Notes: generated by a model not told the origin, from the letters alone. 64,000 bases of DNA from JAKZRT01 sp965247915 (GCA_965247915.1 OZ252048.1:1116001-1180000), one strand, 5' to 3'; shown: positions 34,465-43,640, counted from the first letter of the stretch. Numbers and translations: made by a program.

Positions 34465-35268
34465 GGCACTGTCAACTTAATGGTGGCGGGTGAAAGGCTT
34501 TCCCCGATTGCGTTCGTTAAGCGACCGTTGTTGTTACCCGCCATTCCGCCATGGCTGAGGTGCGAAATCGGCGAAGCGTCCGGCGTGAAATCAGGTGGCG
34601 CTGGACGTTGAAGAGATTGTAGACGGCAGCGTGGATGGCGAGGAATCTCTGGGCAGACTTTGGCGATTTGAAGCGCTGCATCTTTCGCTCTCGTCGTCGT
34701 ACCGGCTGATGGGAGTTTTCGGCTCGATTGTTCTTCCGTAAGCCCTGCTCATGCTCTGCGCAAAGGCCGAGCTTGCGGATCGCTGAGCCGTAGGAACGAA
34801 GTTTATCGGTGACGATTGTCGATGGCGCAAAACCCTGCTTCTTCAACAGTTTGCGCATCAACCGAATCGCGGCCTTCGTGTTCCTGCGGGACTGAATCAG
34901 GAAATCCAAGACTTCGCCTTCGCTGTCCACGGCACGCCAGAGAAAGTACCGCCTTCCCCGGATCACCACGACCATCTCGTCCAAGTTCCATCGTTCGGTC
35001 GGTCGTGGCCGCCGACGTTGAATCCGCCGCGCATATGCCCGGCCGAATTTCAAGACCCATCTTCGAACCGTCTCATACGAGAGGTCGAGACCACGCTCGG
35101 CAAGCAGGTCCTCAACGTCCCGATAGCTCAGCGTGAAACGGCAATACAGCCAGACGGCATGCTGGATGATGATCGGCGGAAAGCGGTGACGACGGTAAGA
35201 TATCTTGCACATTCAGAGACGCTAAAGCACCGGCCGTGCCGAAGCCACGGCGTTAACGTGACAATGCC
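34465..35268. mobile_element. IS6-family (IS26-like) element
   Basis: 804 bp between GGCACTGTCA at 34465 and its near-complement TGACAATGCC ending at 35268. The eight bases on each side differ (gagcggct against atctgggt), so there is no target duplication, as expected after adjacent deletion by replicative IS6 transposition. Confidence 0.85.
34517..35212 (-). CDS. IS6-family transposase
   Basis: 231 residues, the normal IS6/IS26 size. It begins MCKISYRRHRFPPIIIQHAV, with a helix-turn-helix (LSYRDVEDLLAERGLDLSYE) and the DDE set: WNLDEMVV (first Asp), STIVTDKLRSYGSA (second Asp) and NNRAENSHQPVRRRERKMQR (Glu). Intact. Confidence 0.9.
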   Translation of the reverse strand: MCKISYRRHRFPPIIIQHAVWLYCRFTLSYRDVEDLLAERGLDLSYETVRRWVLKFGRAYARRIQRRRPRPTERWNLDEMVVVIRGRRYFLWRAVDSEGEVLDFLIQSRRNTKAAIRLMRKLLKKQGFAPSTIVTDKLRSYGSAIRKLGLCAEHEQGLRKNNRAENSHQPVRRRERKMQRFKSPKSAQRFLAIHAAVYNLFNVQRHLISRRTLRRFRTSAMAEWRVTTTVA

Positions 35269-35953
35269 ATCTGGGTCACTGACGATACGCTGAAACAATG
35301 GCGAGCGCCGCGCCGGACGACTCCGGGAGGTCAGCCGAAATATTCGAACATTTCGATCGAGACCTGCCTGACTCTGCGTACGATTTACAAACTACCGCTG
35401 CGCCAGACCCAAGGGCTGATGCGCAGCATCGCTCGGCTGATGGGAGTAGACATTCCGGTGCCGGATTTCTCAACACTGTCGCGCCGCGGGCTCGGCTTGA
35501 GATTGCCTGCAAAGCCTCGGGTCGACAGAACCGAGCCGATCCATCTGACCATGGACAGTACTGGATTGAAGATCTTTGGCGAGGGCGAGTGGCTGCAGGT
35601 CAAGCATGAAACAAAGGCCAAACGCAAATCGTGGAGAAAGCTACACCTCGGCCTGGACCTCACAACCGGCGAGATCATCTGCTCGGATCTGACGCTGGAC
35701 CACGTCGGCGATAGCACGGCCTTGCCCGGGCTTCTGGATCAGTTCGACGGGCCGGTTTCGCGATTTCTGGCGGATGGGGCCTATGACGGCACCCCGACCA
35801 GAAATCTGCTCACGGCGCGTTTTGGCGATGCAGTCGAGGTCATCATTCCACCGCCAAAAAACGCCGTTCTCGCCCTGAAATCGCGCGATGATCCATCCCT
35901 CCGCGACCAGCACATCGCCCAGATACAGACGTACGGCCGACTGGCATGGCAAG
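35269..35953 (+). mobile_element. IS5-A copy 4, internal fragment
   Basis: Identical to IS5-A3 from atctgggtcactgacgatac (codon ~35) to ggcatggcaagt (codon ~265). The 5' part was removed at the IS6 end and the 3' part at the IS21 end. The reading frame from 35419 ends at the IS21 junction (GRLAWQV). Confidence 0.85.
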
Positions 35954-35999
35954 TGTGAATCGGCATGCAAAACTGACCCACTTAGGTGGGTTATGATCG

Positions 36000-37045
36000 T
36001 TTAAAATGGCTCAGTTTACGAACTGTATGTGTTCATGGTATGTTCTTTTTGGATTCAGGGAGATAGCGAATGTCGATGGACAATGAACAATTTCAGTGCT
36101 GGCTTGCCGGGATAGACAGCCTCAGCGCTGCACAGCGTAGAGAGGCCGAAGCGGTATTTTCAGGGCGGACAGGGTCGGGTTCCTCGCTTGCCGCGGTCGA
36201 ACTTGCGGTGGATGCTGATAGGCACTGTCCGCATTGCGGCAAGCCCGGTGCGGTGTCACGGGGCAAGGCACGGGGCCTGCGTCGTTACCAGTGCAAGATC
36301 TGTCGGCGCACATTCAACGCCGCTACCGGCACGCCCTTGTCCGGGCTTCACTACAAAGACCGATGGTTGGCCTTTGGCGGATGCCTGGCTGCGGGAGAAA
36401 CGGTTCGGGCGTCAGCCGATCACTGTAATCTTGCCGTCAACACGGCATTCCGTTGGCGTCACCGGTTTCTGGAGGCTGCAAAGAAGGCCCCGCAAAAGCT
36501 CAAAGGGATCGTCGAGGTCGATGAAACCTATGTTCTGGAGAGCCACAAGGGACAGAGAACCCTCGACCGCAAGCCCCGCAAAAGAGGCGGCAAGGCTGGC
36601 AAGCGCGGCCTGTCGTGCGAACAGGTGCCGGTTCTAGTGGCTGCCGACCGTAATGGCACGACATTCAGCACGGTTCTTCCGGTGGTTAATGCCGACACGC
36701 TGAAACAGGCGATCAGCCCGGTCGTCGACAGGGACATCGTGCTGGTGTCCGACGGTCACCGCGGCTATCCGCCCTGCGCGACAGCAATGGGCGTTCGCCA
36801 CGAAGCCCTCAATCTGTCAGCCGGCGAACGGGCCCGGGGCGCCTTTCATATTCAGACGGTCAACAGCCGCCACAGCCAACTGAAGGATTTCCTGCGCCGC
36901 TACCGTGGCATCGCAACAAAATATCTCGACAACTACCTGCAATGGTTTCATCTCATCAAACTCACACCACAGACCTCGCCGCGAGCCTGTTTGGCCGCTG
37001 CTATCACACGCCATGCATACAGTTCGTAAACTGAGCCTTTAAAAT
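36000..37045. mobile_element. IS1595-family element with 8-bp target duplication
   Basis: Element 36008-37037 has perfect 22-bp inverted repeats (GGCTCAGTTTACGAACTGTA with TG, and the complement). It is flanked by the 8-bp duplication TTTAAAAT at 36000-36007 and 37038-37045. AT-rich 8-bp duplications are typical of the family. It is a simple, probably recent insertion. Confidence 0.95.
36070..37029 (+). CDS. IS1595-family (ISXO2-like) transposase
   Basis: 319 residues. N-terminal zinc ribbon (CPHCGKPG ... YQCKICRRTFNAATGT), helix-turn-helix (TVRASADHCNLAVNTAFRWR), then the ISXO2-like DDE domain with GIVEVDETYVLES (first Asp), VLVSDGHRGYPPC (second Asp) and FHIQTVNSRHSQLKDFL with the final His/Asn-type position, YLDNYLQWFHLI. 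Complete. Confidence 0.9.
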   Translation: MSMDNEQFQCWLAGIDSLSAAQRREAEAVFSGRTGSGSSLAAVELAVDADRHCPHCGKPGAVSRGKARGLRRYQCKICRRTFNAATGTPLSGLHYKDRWLAFGGCLAAGETVRASADHCNLAVNTAFRWRHRFLEAAKKAPQKLKGIVEVDETYVLESHKGQRTLDRKPRKRGGKAGKRGLSCEQVPVLVAADRNGTTFSTVLPVVNADTLKQAISPVVDRDIVLVSDGHRGYPPCATAMGVRHEALNLSAGERARGAFHIQTVNSRHSQLKDFLRRYRGIATKYLDNYLQWFHLIKLTPQTSPRACLAAAITRHAYSS

Positions 37046-37106
37046 TGACCCTCTTGTTTTGTTAACGTCCGCGCGTATTAGCGCGGAGAATGAGCAGGTG
37101 ATATTG

Positions 37107-38603
37107 ATGGAAAGTGCAGCGAAGATCCGTCGCATGGTTTTGCGTGATGGGCGAAGTATTAGATCTGTGGGCCGGGAGACGGGATTGTCGCGGAACACGA
37201 TCAGGAAGTATCTGAAGGACAGCTCGCCTCCGAGCTACCATCGTCAGGTTGATCCGGTTCGGCACAAATTGTGTGACTATGAAGAGCGGCTCCAAACCTT
37301 GTTTGAGCAGGACCTGAAGCGCCCTCGCCGAGAACGTCGGACAGGGGTGAAGCTTTATGAGCAGCTGGTTTTGGAAGGATATACGGGGTCGTATTCGCCA
37401 GTTCAGCGTTTTGTTCGAGACCTGAAACGCACGGGTTTGAGGTCAGGAGATGCGTTCATTCCGTTGCAGTTCCAGTCTGGCGATGCGCTGCAGTTTGACT
37501 GGAGCGAAGAACATGTCGTCTTGGGCGGAATTGCCCAGAAGGTGAAGATTGCCCACTTCCGTCTGTGCCACAGCCGCAAGCCCTTTGTTGTGGCCTACCC
37601 CGGGGAACCTCAAGAGATGGTGCTTGACGCTTTCGTGAGAGCGTTGACCTTTTATGGCGGGGTTCCGCGCCGTGTGATCATCGATAATCCCAAGACAATG
37701 GTGACCTATGTATCGCGCTCGAAAGACCGGATCTTTCACCCACGCTTTCTGGCCTTGATGAACCACTATGTCATGGAACCGGTGGCCTGCACGCCCGCGT
37801 CGGGCTGGGAAAAGGGTCAGGTCGAAAACCAGGTGCAGTTTTTGCGCAGTCGGCTGTTCACGCCCAAACTGGCTTTTGATGATTTGGAGGGCCTGAATGC
37901 CTGGCTGTATCTGCAATGTGATGCCCTTGGATCACGCCCCCATCCAGAGCGACAGGATCAGACAGTTGATGCTGTCTTTGCTGCAGAACAGGCTGAACTG
38001 CGCCCTCTCGGCCGCCCTTTTGATGGCTATGTTGAGAAGGCCGTTCGGGTGCGCTCTGCTTGCCTGGTTCAATATGACAGCAACCGCTACAGCGTTCCGG
38101 CCTGTTTTGCTGGAAACCATGTCTCGTTGCGGGCCTATGCCGGTTGCGTCAAAGTGGTTGCAGGTCAAGATGTGATCGCCGAGCACAAACGTCACTTTAC
38201 CCGTAATATCAGTTACTTTGAGCCCTGGCATTATGTCCCTTTGCTGGTACGCAAGCCCGGAGCCCTGCGTGATGGCGCGCCCTTTGTGGATTGGCACCTG
38301 CCAGATGCCATGCACCAGATCAGGGTGCATTACATGAAGGGCAAAGGTGGAGATCGGGAGTTTGTAGACCTTCTTATGCTGGCGCAAGACCACGGGATTG
38401 ACGTTGTGGAAACGGCCTGTGATCTGGCTGTCGCGCAAAACACCCTACGCTTGCCTGCCGTCATCAACTTGATCAATCAGTTGGTCGAACCGATCATCCC
38501 CCCACTGGCACAAAGCTATGACTATCCCATGTTGACGATGCGCCCGGAGGCCAACTGCAAACGATATGAGACATTGTGCGCCCGCCGAGAGATGACAGCA
38601 TGA
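37107..38603 (+). CDS. istA: IS21-family transposase IstA
   Basis: 498 residues from the ATG at 37107 (AGGTGAT upstream). A TTG at 37059 would start nearer the IS1595 insertion and is less likely. HTH at MVLRDGRSIRSVGRETGLSR. rve-type DDE core: ALQFDWSEEHVVLGG (Asp), RRVIIDNPKTMV (Asp), SGWEKGQVENQVQFLR (Glu), then YDSNRYSVPACFAG. The gene is complete, but IS1595 now separates it from its own left end and any promoter there. Confidence 0.9.
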   Translation: MESAAKIRRMVLRDGRSIRSVGRETGLSRNTIRKYLKDSSPPSYHRQVDPVRHKLCDYEERLQTLFEQDLKRPRRERRTGVKLYEQLVLEGYTGSYSPVQRFVRDLKRTGLRSGDAFIPLQFQSGDALQFDWSEEHVVLGGIAQKVKIAHFRLCHSRKPFVVAYPGEPQEMVLDAFVRALTFYGGVPRRVIIDNPKTMVTYVSRSKDRIFHPRFLALMNHYVMEPVACTPASGWEKGQVENQVQFLRSRLFTPKLAFDDLEGLNAWLYLQCDALGSRPHPERQDQTVDAVFAAEQAELRPLGRPFDGYVEKAVRVRSACLVQYDSNRYSVPACFAGNHVSLRAYAGCVKVVAGQDVIAEHKRHFTRNISYFEPWHYVPLLVRKPGALRDGAPFVDWHLPDAMHQIRVHYMKGKGGDREFVDLLMLAQDHGIDVVETACDLAVAQNTLRLPAVINLINQLVEPIIPPLAQSYDYPMLTMRPEANCKRYETLCARREMTA

Positions 38604-39331
38604 ATGCCCTCATTGATCAATTGGCTGGCCTTAGATTGCATGGAATGGCAGCTTGCGCACATGATTTGCTGTCCGCGCGCAAGTCGCCGAGCCTGACCAC
38701 TGCGATAAAACAACTGATCGACGCTGAGACCGTAGAACGTCAGGTCCGCTCAATCGAGTATCAAATGCGGATTGCAAAGTTCCCGCATCACAAGGATTTT
38801 GCCACCTTCGATTACAGCGCAGCCGCTGTTACTCAGGCTCGGATCGATCCCTTCTGCTCCGGACAGTTCACCCAAGACGCCCACAACCTCATTTTGGTGG
38901 GCGGAACTGGCACAGGCAAAACCCACATCGCCATTGCTCTGGGAACCACATTGATCAATCAGGGCAAAAAGGCCCGCTTCTTCAATGCTGTGGATCTGAT
39001 CAACGCCCTGATCAGGGAGCAGGCCGAGGGTAATGCCGGGAAGATCATCCGGCAACTGACGCCACTGGATTGCGTCATTATTGATGAGCTGGGTTACATC
39101 CCGTTCCCAAAGTCCGGCGGCGCGCTGCTGTTCCATCTGATAAGCAAACTCTACGAGAAAACCAGCGTCATCATCACCACCAACCTGGAGTTCGGTGAAT
39201 GGGTCTCCGTCTTCGGCGATCCCAAGATGACAACCGCGCTCCTCGACAGGGTGACACATCATTGCTCCATAATCGAAACCGGAAACACATCCTACCGGTT
39301 CGCTCAGAGTAAAAGGGCCCGAAAACAATAA
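38600..39331 (+). CDS. istB: IS21 helper ATPase IstB
   Basis: 243 residues. The start overlaps the istA stop (ATGA), the usual coupling. AAA+ landmarks: LILVGGTGTGKTHIA (Walker A), CVIIDELGYIPF (Walker B), SVIITTNLEFGEW (sensor I) and ALLDRVTHH (arginine finger region). IstB licenses IstA strand transfer. Complete. Confidence 0.95.
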   Translation: MNALIDQLAGLRLHGMAACAHDLLSARKSPSLTTAIKQLIDAETVERQVRSIEYQMRIAKFPHHKDFATFDYSAAAVTQARIDPFCSGQFTQDAHNLILVGGTGTGKTHIAIALGTTLINQGKKARFFNAVDLINALIREQAEGNAGKIIRQLTPLDCVIIDELGYIPFPKSGGALLFHLISKLYEKTSVIITTNLEFGEWVSVFGDPKMTTALLDRVTHHCSIIETGNTSYRFAQSKRARKQ

Positions 39332-39460
39332 ACCGCAGCGCAAACAAAGCCAGCAGACGAGCTCGCTATTTGAGGGCATCTCGCCTGCTGGCTTTGCCTC
39401 ATCACGGGTGGGTCACTTTTAAACGCTGAAGCCGGGTCACTTTTGAACGCTCATTGACAC

Positions 39461-39701
39461 CCTGCTCGGAGGCGCGCATTGCTCGTGTCGCCAGACGGTG
39501 CAGCTCGGCTCGCGCTTCGTTCTTCGGCGCGCCAATCTTTTGCTGGCGGTCGATGCAGAGAAGGCCGCGGTGGTATTCAATCAGGCTGACGGGAGGGGCG
39601 GCCCTGAGCCAGTTCCGAAATGCGCTCTCGCGGAGCGCGAGTCCGGGCTGCGGCCTCGCCTCTGCCGCGGTGGCGGGTGGGTGAGGGACGGTGCCGATCA
39701 T
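39461..39701 (-). pseudogene. YHRG-family island protein, C-terminus cut by IS21
   Basis: Native residues 1-~80: MIGTVPHPPATAAEARPQPG, FRNWLRAAPPVSLIEYHRGL, LCIDRQQKIGAPKNEARAEL, RLATRAMRASEQG. It then enters IS21 DNA and stops at 39402. Paralogue of 32796-33164. It overlaps the AlpA-type gene upstream by ATGA. Confidence 0.75.
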
Positions 39702-39952
39702 CGTCCACTCTCCCGGTGCCGGGTTGAGGCGCGGGCACGGCCCTCATTCGCTTCGAGCCATTGGAGCAGCGCCTCCAGGCGATAGAGCGCTAGCCGTCCC
39801 TTGGTGATTCGGGGCGGTCCGGTGCGCTCGGCATGCCAGCGGCTCAATGTGCGCAGCGAGACCCCGAGGCGCTCGGCCAGCTGCGGCGGCCTCAGGTAGC
39901 CCTCGAGCCGGGCGTCCTCCACCGATGTATCCGGTTCCCGTATCCCAGCCAT
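39698..39952 (-). CDS. AlpA/MerR-type DNA-binding protein (excisionase-like)
   Basis: 84 residues from the ATG at 39952, which follows an AGGGGAAATGAC site. A longer frame from 40003 is not needed. The helix-turn-helix YLRPPQLAERLGVSLRTLSR is followed by WHAERTGPPRITKGRLALYR and LEALLQWLEANEGRA, the compact winged-helix fold of AlpA/Xis proteins. Intact, unlike its paralogue at 32571. Together with an integrase it could control excision of the island. Confidence 0.75.
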   Translation of the reverse strand: MAGIREPDTSVEDARLEGYLRPPQLAERLGVSLRTLSRWHAERTGPPRITKGRLALYRLEALLQWLEANEGRARASTRHRESGR

Positions 39953-40243
39953 GTCATTTCCCCTGCCTTGCCGGTTCGCTGCCATCCACGCGAATTGCAG
40001 CACATCGGGCTCGTCAGGGGGGAGGCGGAAAGGGGTGGAAACCGGCGGAAACCAATTCCGCCCATCTTTAATTACTGAATATCAATGCGTTATGCAGAGT
40101 TATCCACAGATCCTGGGCGCAATAGGCGGAAACAAACGAGACCCTTTCCGCCACCCCCAAGAAAGGACTCGACTCGGAGGATCGCTTGGAACATAGTGCG
40201 AACATAAGTGTTAACTAAATGTATAACGATCAGGGAGAACCTC

Positions 40244-41044
40244 ATGACCACGATCCGAGTCATCTATCCCCATTATGGATCCCGCGAGCCGCGACCGATG
40301 AAGACGGAAGCGATCTGGCGCATCGCCGCCGACGTGCGCCACCAAGCTGCCTTCGCCCCAGCTTTGCGGCAGTTGGATCCGCAGGCCGCAATCGACCGCA
40401 CCCGCCGGCTCGAGGTCAACGGCGTCGCCTTCGATGTGATCTGGGACATCGCCCGAACCGTGCATGACGAGGACGGGCGGGAGGTGATGGGCGTGTGCGA
40501 GCACGACGCCGACGAGCCCGACCTGGTGATGATCAGCCTCAACCGGGGAATTCTGGACGAACGGCACGATCTTTTGCGCAGCACCACGGGTCATGAGCTG
40601 GGCCATGCGGTGTTCGACATGCCGGCGGCGGTTCAGGGCGAGCGGCAATTGCGTCTGAACCTGGGCGAGGGGCCGGTGGTGCGTCGGGCGTTTCGCATCG
40701 TCTCGCCGGGGCCGGAGCACCTGCGTGACAGCCGGCGCAGCGATGGACCGATGGATTGGCGGGAATGGCGGGCGAACGAGTTCATGGGCGCCTTCCTGGC
40801 GCCGCCCGACCGGCTGCACCGGCATCTGCTGCGTCTGGCCCGGCAAGCAGGCCTGCCCGTCACGTTCCAGGCGCACCGGGGAAAGACGGGCTATCCGGTG
40901 GTCGATGCCCGGGGGCTCGACGGCGCCGACCTGCAGCCGGTGGCCGATGCGCTGGCGGACGAGTTCGGCCTCTCGGAAGCGTTCATCTGGCGCCGCCTCG
41001 TCAAGTACCGGCTGCTCCATGGCCATGGCCAGAGGAGGCGATGA
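40244..41044 (+). CDS. ImmA/IrrE-family metalloprotease
   Basis: 266 residues from the ATG at 40244 (AGGGAG upstream). The zinc site HELGH is at 117-121, in TTGHELGHAVFDMP. A third ligand is probably the Glu of EWRANEFMGAFLAPPD (about 175), as in IrrE/ImmA. The C-terminal region is helical (ADALADEFGLSEAFIWRRLV). ImmA-type proteases cleave a partner XRE repressor to trigger induction of ICEs and prophages, and such a partner gene follows immediately, overlapping by four bases. Confidence 0.85.
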   Translation: MTTIRVIYPHYGSREPRPMKTEAIWRIAADVRHQAAFAPALRQLDPQAAIDRTRRLEVNGVAFDVIWDIARTVHDEDGREVMGVCEHDADEPDLVMISLNRGILDERHDLLRSTTGHELGHAVFDMPAAVQGERQLRLNLGEGPVVRRAFRIVSPGPEHLRDSRRSDGPMDWREWRANEFMGAFLAPPDRLHRHLLRLARQAGLPVTFQAHRGKTGYPVVDARGLDGADLQPVADALADEFGLSEAFIWRRLVKYRLLHGHGQRRR

Positions 41045-41328
41045 TGGCGTTTGGCAACTACGTCCGGGCGAAGCGCCTGGAGCTCGGCATCGGCCTCAAC
41101 GACTTCGCCGGGCGGATCGGCTGCTCGCCGGCCTACTGGTCGCGCATCGAGCGGGAATTGGAGAAGCCGCCGAGCGATGGGCTGATCGAGAAGACCGCCG
41201 CCATTCTCGGCGTGCGCCTCGACGAGCTGTTCGTCGAGGCGGCGCGCTTCCCGCCCGACATGCGGCGCGATGTCAAGAGGGTGGTCCGCGCCTACCGGCG
41301 GTTCCGGGCGGTGAACCGGGACGAGTGA
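41041..41328 (+). CDS. XRE-family regulator (ImmR-like partner)
   Basis: 95 residues with an N-terminal Cro/CI helix-turn-helix: MMAFGNYVRAKRLELGIGLN, FAGRIGCSPAYWSRIERELE, KPPSDGLIEKTAAILGVRLD. The C-terminal helix (DMRRDVKRVVRAYRRFRA) may be the protease-sensitive tail. Two ATGs in tandem (41041, 41044) overlap the metalloprotease stop, so the two are translationally linked. Confidence 0.8.
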   Translation: MMAFGNYVRAKRLELGIGLNDFAGRIGCSPAYWSRIERELEKPPSDGLIEKTAAILGVRLDELFVEAARFPPDMRRDVKRVVRAYRRFRAVNRDE

Positions 41329-41338
41329 GTTCACGAAC

Positions 41339-41989
41339 ATGCCGCTGCCGCGAAGAACCCTGTTCACGCTTCCCGAGATTGCCCGGCGCTGGGGTGTCGG
41401 CGTGCACGATCTCGGCTGCTACGCCATCCAGGAGGCGCTTGGCCTGTCCACAGTGGTGAACGGGGTCGATGTCTTTGTCGGGCACTATGTCGACGGAAAA
41501 GACGGAGACATGGTCCGCGTCTGTGACGGCCGCCGCAGACTCTCCGGCGTCCATCAGGTCTTCGGATTTGACGCCTGGCCGGCGTTTACGGGCGACAGCA
41601 CGGTCATTCGGCGCCTGCGGGCGGGCGAGGCCGGCGCTTTCATCGAGATCGAGGAACCGGCCGACGGCCTGGAGATCGGCCTCGCCGACCTGGTGATCAC
41701 GCGCGAGGAACGCGAGCGGTTCGAGGCGGCGCATGGGCTGAACGGTGTCGTTACGGCAAGACCGGCCGCCTCGCGGAGCGCGGGTCCCGGACGATTGCCG
41801 CGCCATGACTGGGACGGCTTCTGGATCGCCGTCTGCACGCACATTCACGACAACGGCTGGCCCGAGACCCAGGCGGCGCTGGTGCGCAATCTGATGGACG
41901 AGCTCGACGGCGGCGCGAACGACGCGCCGGACGAGAGCACCGCCAGAAAGAAGGTCTCCCGCCTGTGGAAGAGCGGCCTCGGGGCGTGA
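41339..41989 (+). CDS. Hypothetical island protein (LPEI-type N-terminus), 216 aa
   Basis: Starts MPLPRRTLFTLPEIARRWGV, 10 bp after the XRE gene. It shares the LPEI-RW start, the IDD/ADLVITREERERFEAAHG middle and the general plan of the protein at 31670. The C-terminal half (RHDWDGFWIAVCTHIHDNGW ... TQAALVRNLMDELDGGANDA) differs and resembles phage-type helical regions. Function unknown. It is part of the ImmA-XRE operon. Confidence 0.7.
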   Translation: MPLPRRTLFTLPEIARRWGVGVHDLGCYAIQEALGLSTVVNGVDVFVGHYVDGKDGDMVRVCDGRRRLSGVHQVFGFDAWPAFTGDSTVIRRLRAGEAGAFIEIEEPADGLEIGLADLVITREERERFEAAHGLNGVVTARPAASRSAGPGRLPRHDWDGFWIAVCTHIHDNGWPETQAALVRNLMDELDGGANDAPDESTARKKVSRLWKSGLGA

Positions 41990-42038
41990 CGCTGCCGCCG
42001 TCTCCGGCCGCCCCTGTGGCGCCCGCCGCTCCGCCGGA

Positions 42039-43342
42039 TTAGCCCGATGCGTCCTCGCAGTCGCGACGCTCGGCGGCGACCGGAAAATCGACCACCACCG
42101 CGCTGACCCGTTCCGTCGCCTCGCGCAGCGGATGATCGAACAGGTGGCTGTAACGTGCCGTGGTCTGGGGCTGGGTGTGGCCGAGCAGGGCGCCGATGAT
42201 CGGCAAAGAGAGTCCGGAGCTCACCAGGATCGAGGCGTAAGTATGGCGCAGGTCGTGCATCCGGACGTCCGGAATATCGGCTTTCCTTCGCACTCCCTCC
42301 CAGAAGGTTGAGATCTCCGTCAAGGTGTGGTCCGGCGGATCGCCGGGGAAGACGAACCGGCAGAAACGTGGCTGGCCTTCCCGAATACCCCGCAACAGGG
42401 CAACGACCGCCGCCGACAGCGGCACCCGGTGCTCGCGGCGCTGCTTGGTGTGCGACGACGGCTTGGTCCACACCCCGCCCTCCAGATCGAACTGATACCC
42501 CGCAACAGGGCAACGACCGCCGCCGACAGCGGCACCCGGTGCTCGCGGCGCTGCTTGGTGTGCGACGACGGCTTGGTCCACACCCCGCCCTCCAGATCGA
42601 ACTGATCCCAGGTCGCCTTCATCACTTCGCCTTTGCGCGCACCGGTTAACAGCAGCAGGCGGATCACGTTGGCACAGCGCCGGTTCGGGTGGTCCGCCAG
42701 CACGGCCGTCAACCGCCTGATCTCGTCTTCGGTGAGATAACGGTGACGCGGCGGCTCGGGGTTGAACACCAGCCCGGTCACCGGGTTGTCGGCGCGGTAT
42801 TCCCAACGGATGGCGAGGTTGAACATCTTCCTCAGCACCTGAGCCACCCGGTTGGCCTGGATCGGCGTCGTCTCGGAGATGTGCCGGTGCAACCGGTCGA
42901 TGTCGGCGTGCTTGACCTCGTCGATCCGCAGCTTGCCCAATCGCGGCAGCACCAAACGCCGCATCAGACTCTGTTGGTCGCGATAGGCATGATCGACCTT
43001 GCGGCTGGCATGCTCCTTCAAATAGTGGTCAACCAGAACCGCTATTGTCGGCGCGCAGCGCCTTTCATCGCGCAGCCCCAACGGGTCGCCGCCGAGATCG
43101 GCGGTCCGTTTGACCCGCTTGGCCTCCTCCCTTGCCGCGCTCACCGACCAGTCGGGATAGGCGCCGATGGTGAGCTTGCGTTCCCGGCCGTCGATCCGGT
43201 AGCGGACCACGAAGGATCGGGCTCCGGCCCGGGTCAGGCACAAGCCAAAGCCGATGACCTGGTCATCCCAGATGTAGCGGCACAGCCCCCGTGGCGGCGG
43301 CTCGGCCTCGCGCACGGCCCGGTCGGTCAGTTTCTCTCGCAT
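42039..43342 (-). pseudogene. Tyrosine integrase broken by a 110-bp tandem duplication
   Basis: Starts MREKLTDRAVREAEPPPRGL at 43342 with the DUF4102 arm domain (VIGFGLCLTRAGARSFVVRY), core domain (VDHAYRDQQSLMRRLVLPRL) and catalytic segment LLLLTGARKGEVMKATWDQF (Arg). At 42385-42604 a 110-bp segment coding for QFDLEGGVWTKPSSHTKQRR and the next 16 residues is present twice, shifting the frame. With one copy the protein continues REGQPRFCRFVFPGDPPDHT to MHDLRHTYASILVSSGLSLP (His-x-x-Arg) and LGHTQPQTTARYSHL (Tyr), ending at 42039. All catalytic residues exist but in two frames. Confidence 0.9.
42385..42604. repeat. Perfect 110-bp tandem duplication in the integrase
   Basis: Unit 42385-42494 is repeated exactly at 42495-42604, with the next two bases (at) also matching. 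110 is not a multiple of three, so the duplication alone inactivates the gene. Confidence 0.95.
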
Positions 43343-43523
43343 CGCTCCTCGTCCTCATCCGCGTTCGTCGGTGGATGGCCGCGAACGGCTCGGCAAGGCC
43401 AGGAGTGACGCTCAATAACGCCTGTATATCAACAGGTTAATGAAATATAGCGGCGCTAGGGTAGGGTGTCAATCAGGCGGTCTCTGGTGATCGATCACCC
43501 GACGCGCGGTTGCGTGAATCTTG

Positions 43524-43640
43524 ATGTGTCGTTTACGACGACCCGGCCTCGGACGCCTTAGAATTCATGACTTGCGTTACTTGTTCGCCAGTCAAGCGGT
43601 CATGTCAGGCGAGAACCTGCCTCTCGTCGGACGGCGAAGG
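43524..43640 (+). pseudogene. Tyrosine recombinase, fragment of catalytic domain
   Basis: RPGLGRLRIHDLRYLFASQA and VMSGENLPLVGR carry the HDLR box of a tyrosine recombinase, related to neither integrase nearby at this point. After ~40 residues the frame is unrelated. It is a relic of a third integrase. Confidence 0.65.

Larger units (their letters stand above)
35954..39460. mobile_element. IS21-family element carrying an IS1595 insertion
   Basis: The left terminus tgtgaatcggcatgcaaaac followed by tgaccca and the right terminus (complement of tcacttttgaacgctcattg, ending in acac at 39460) match as IS21-type repeats. A second inner copy, gggtcacttttaaacgctg, is at the right. istA and istB lie inside. 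IS1595 sits between the left terminus and istA. The two outer flanks (IS5-A4 and an island gene) do not share a target duplication. Confidence 0.8.
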
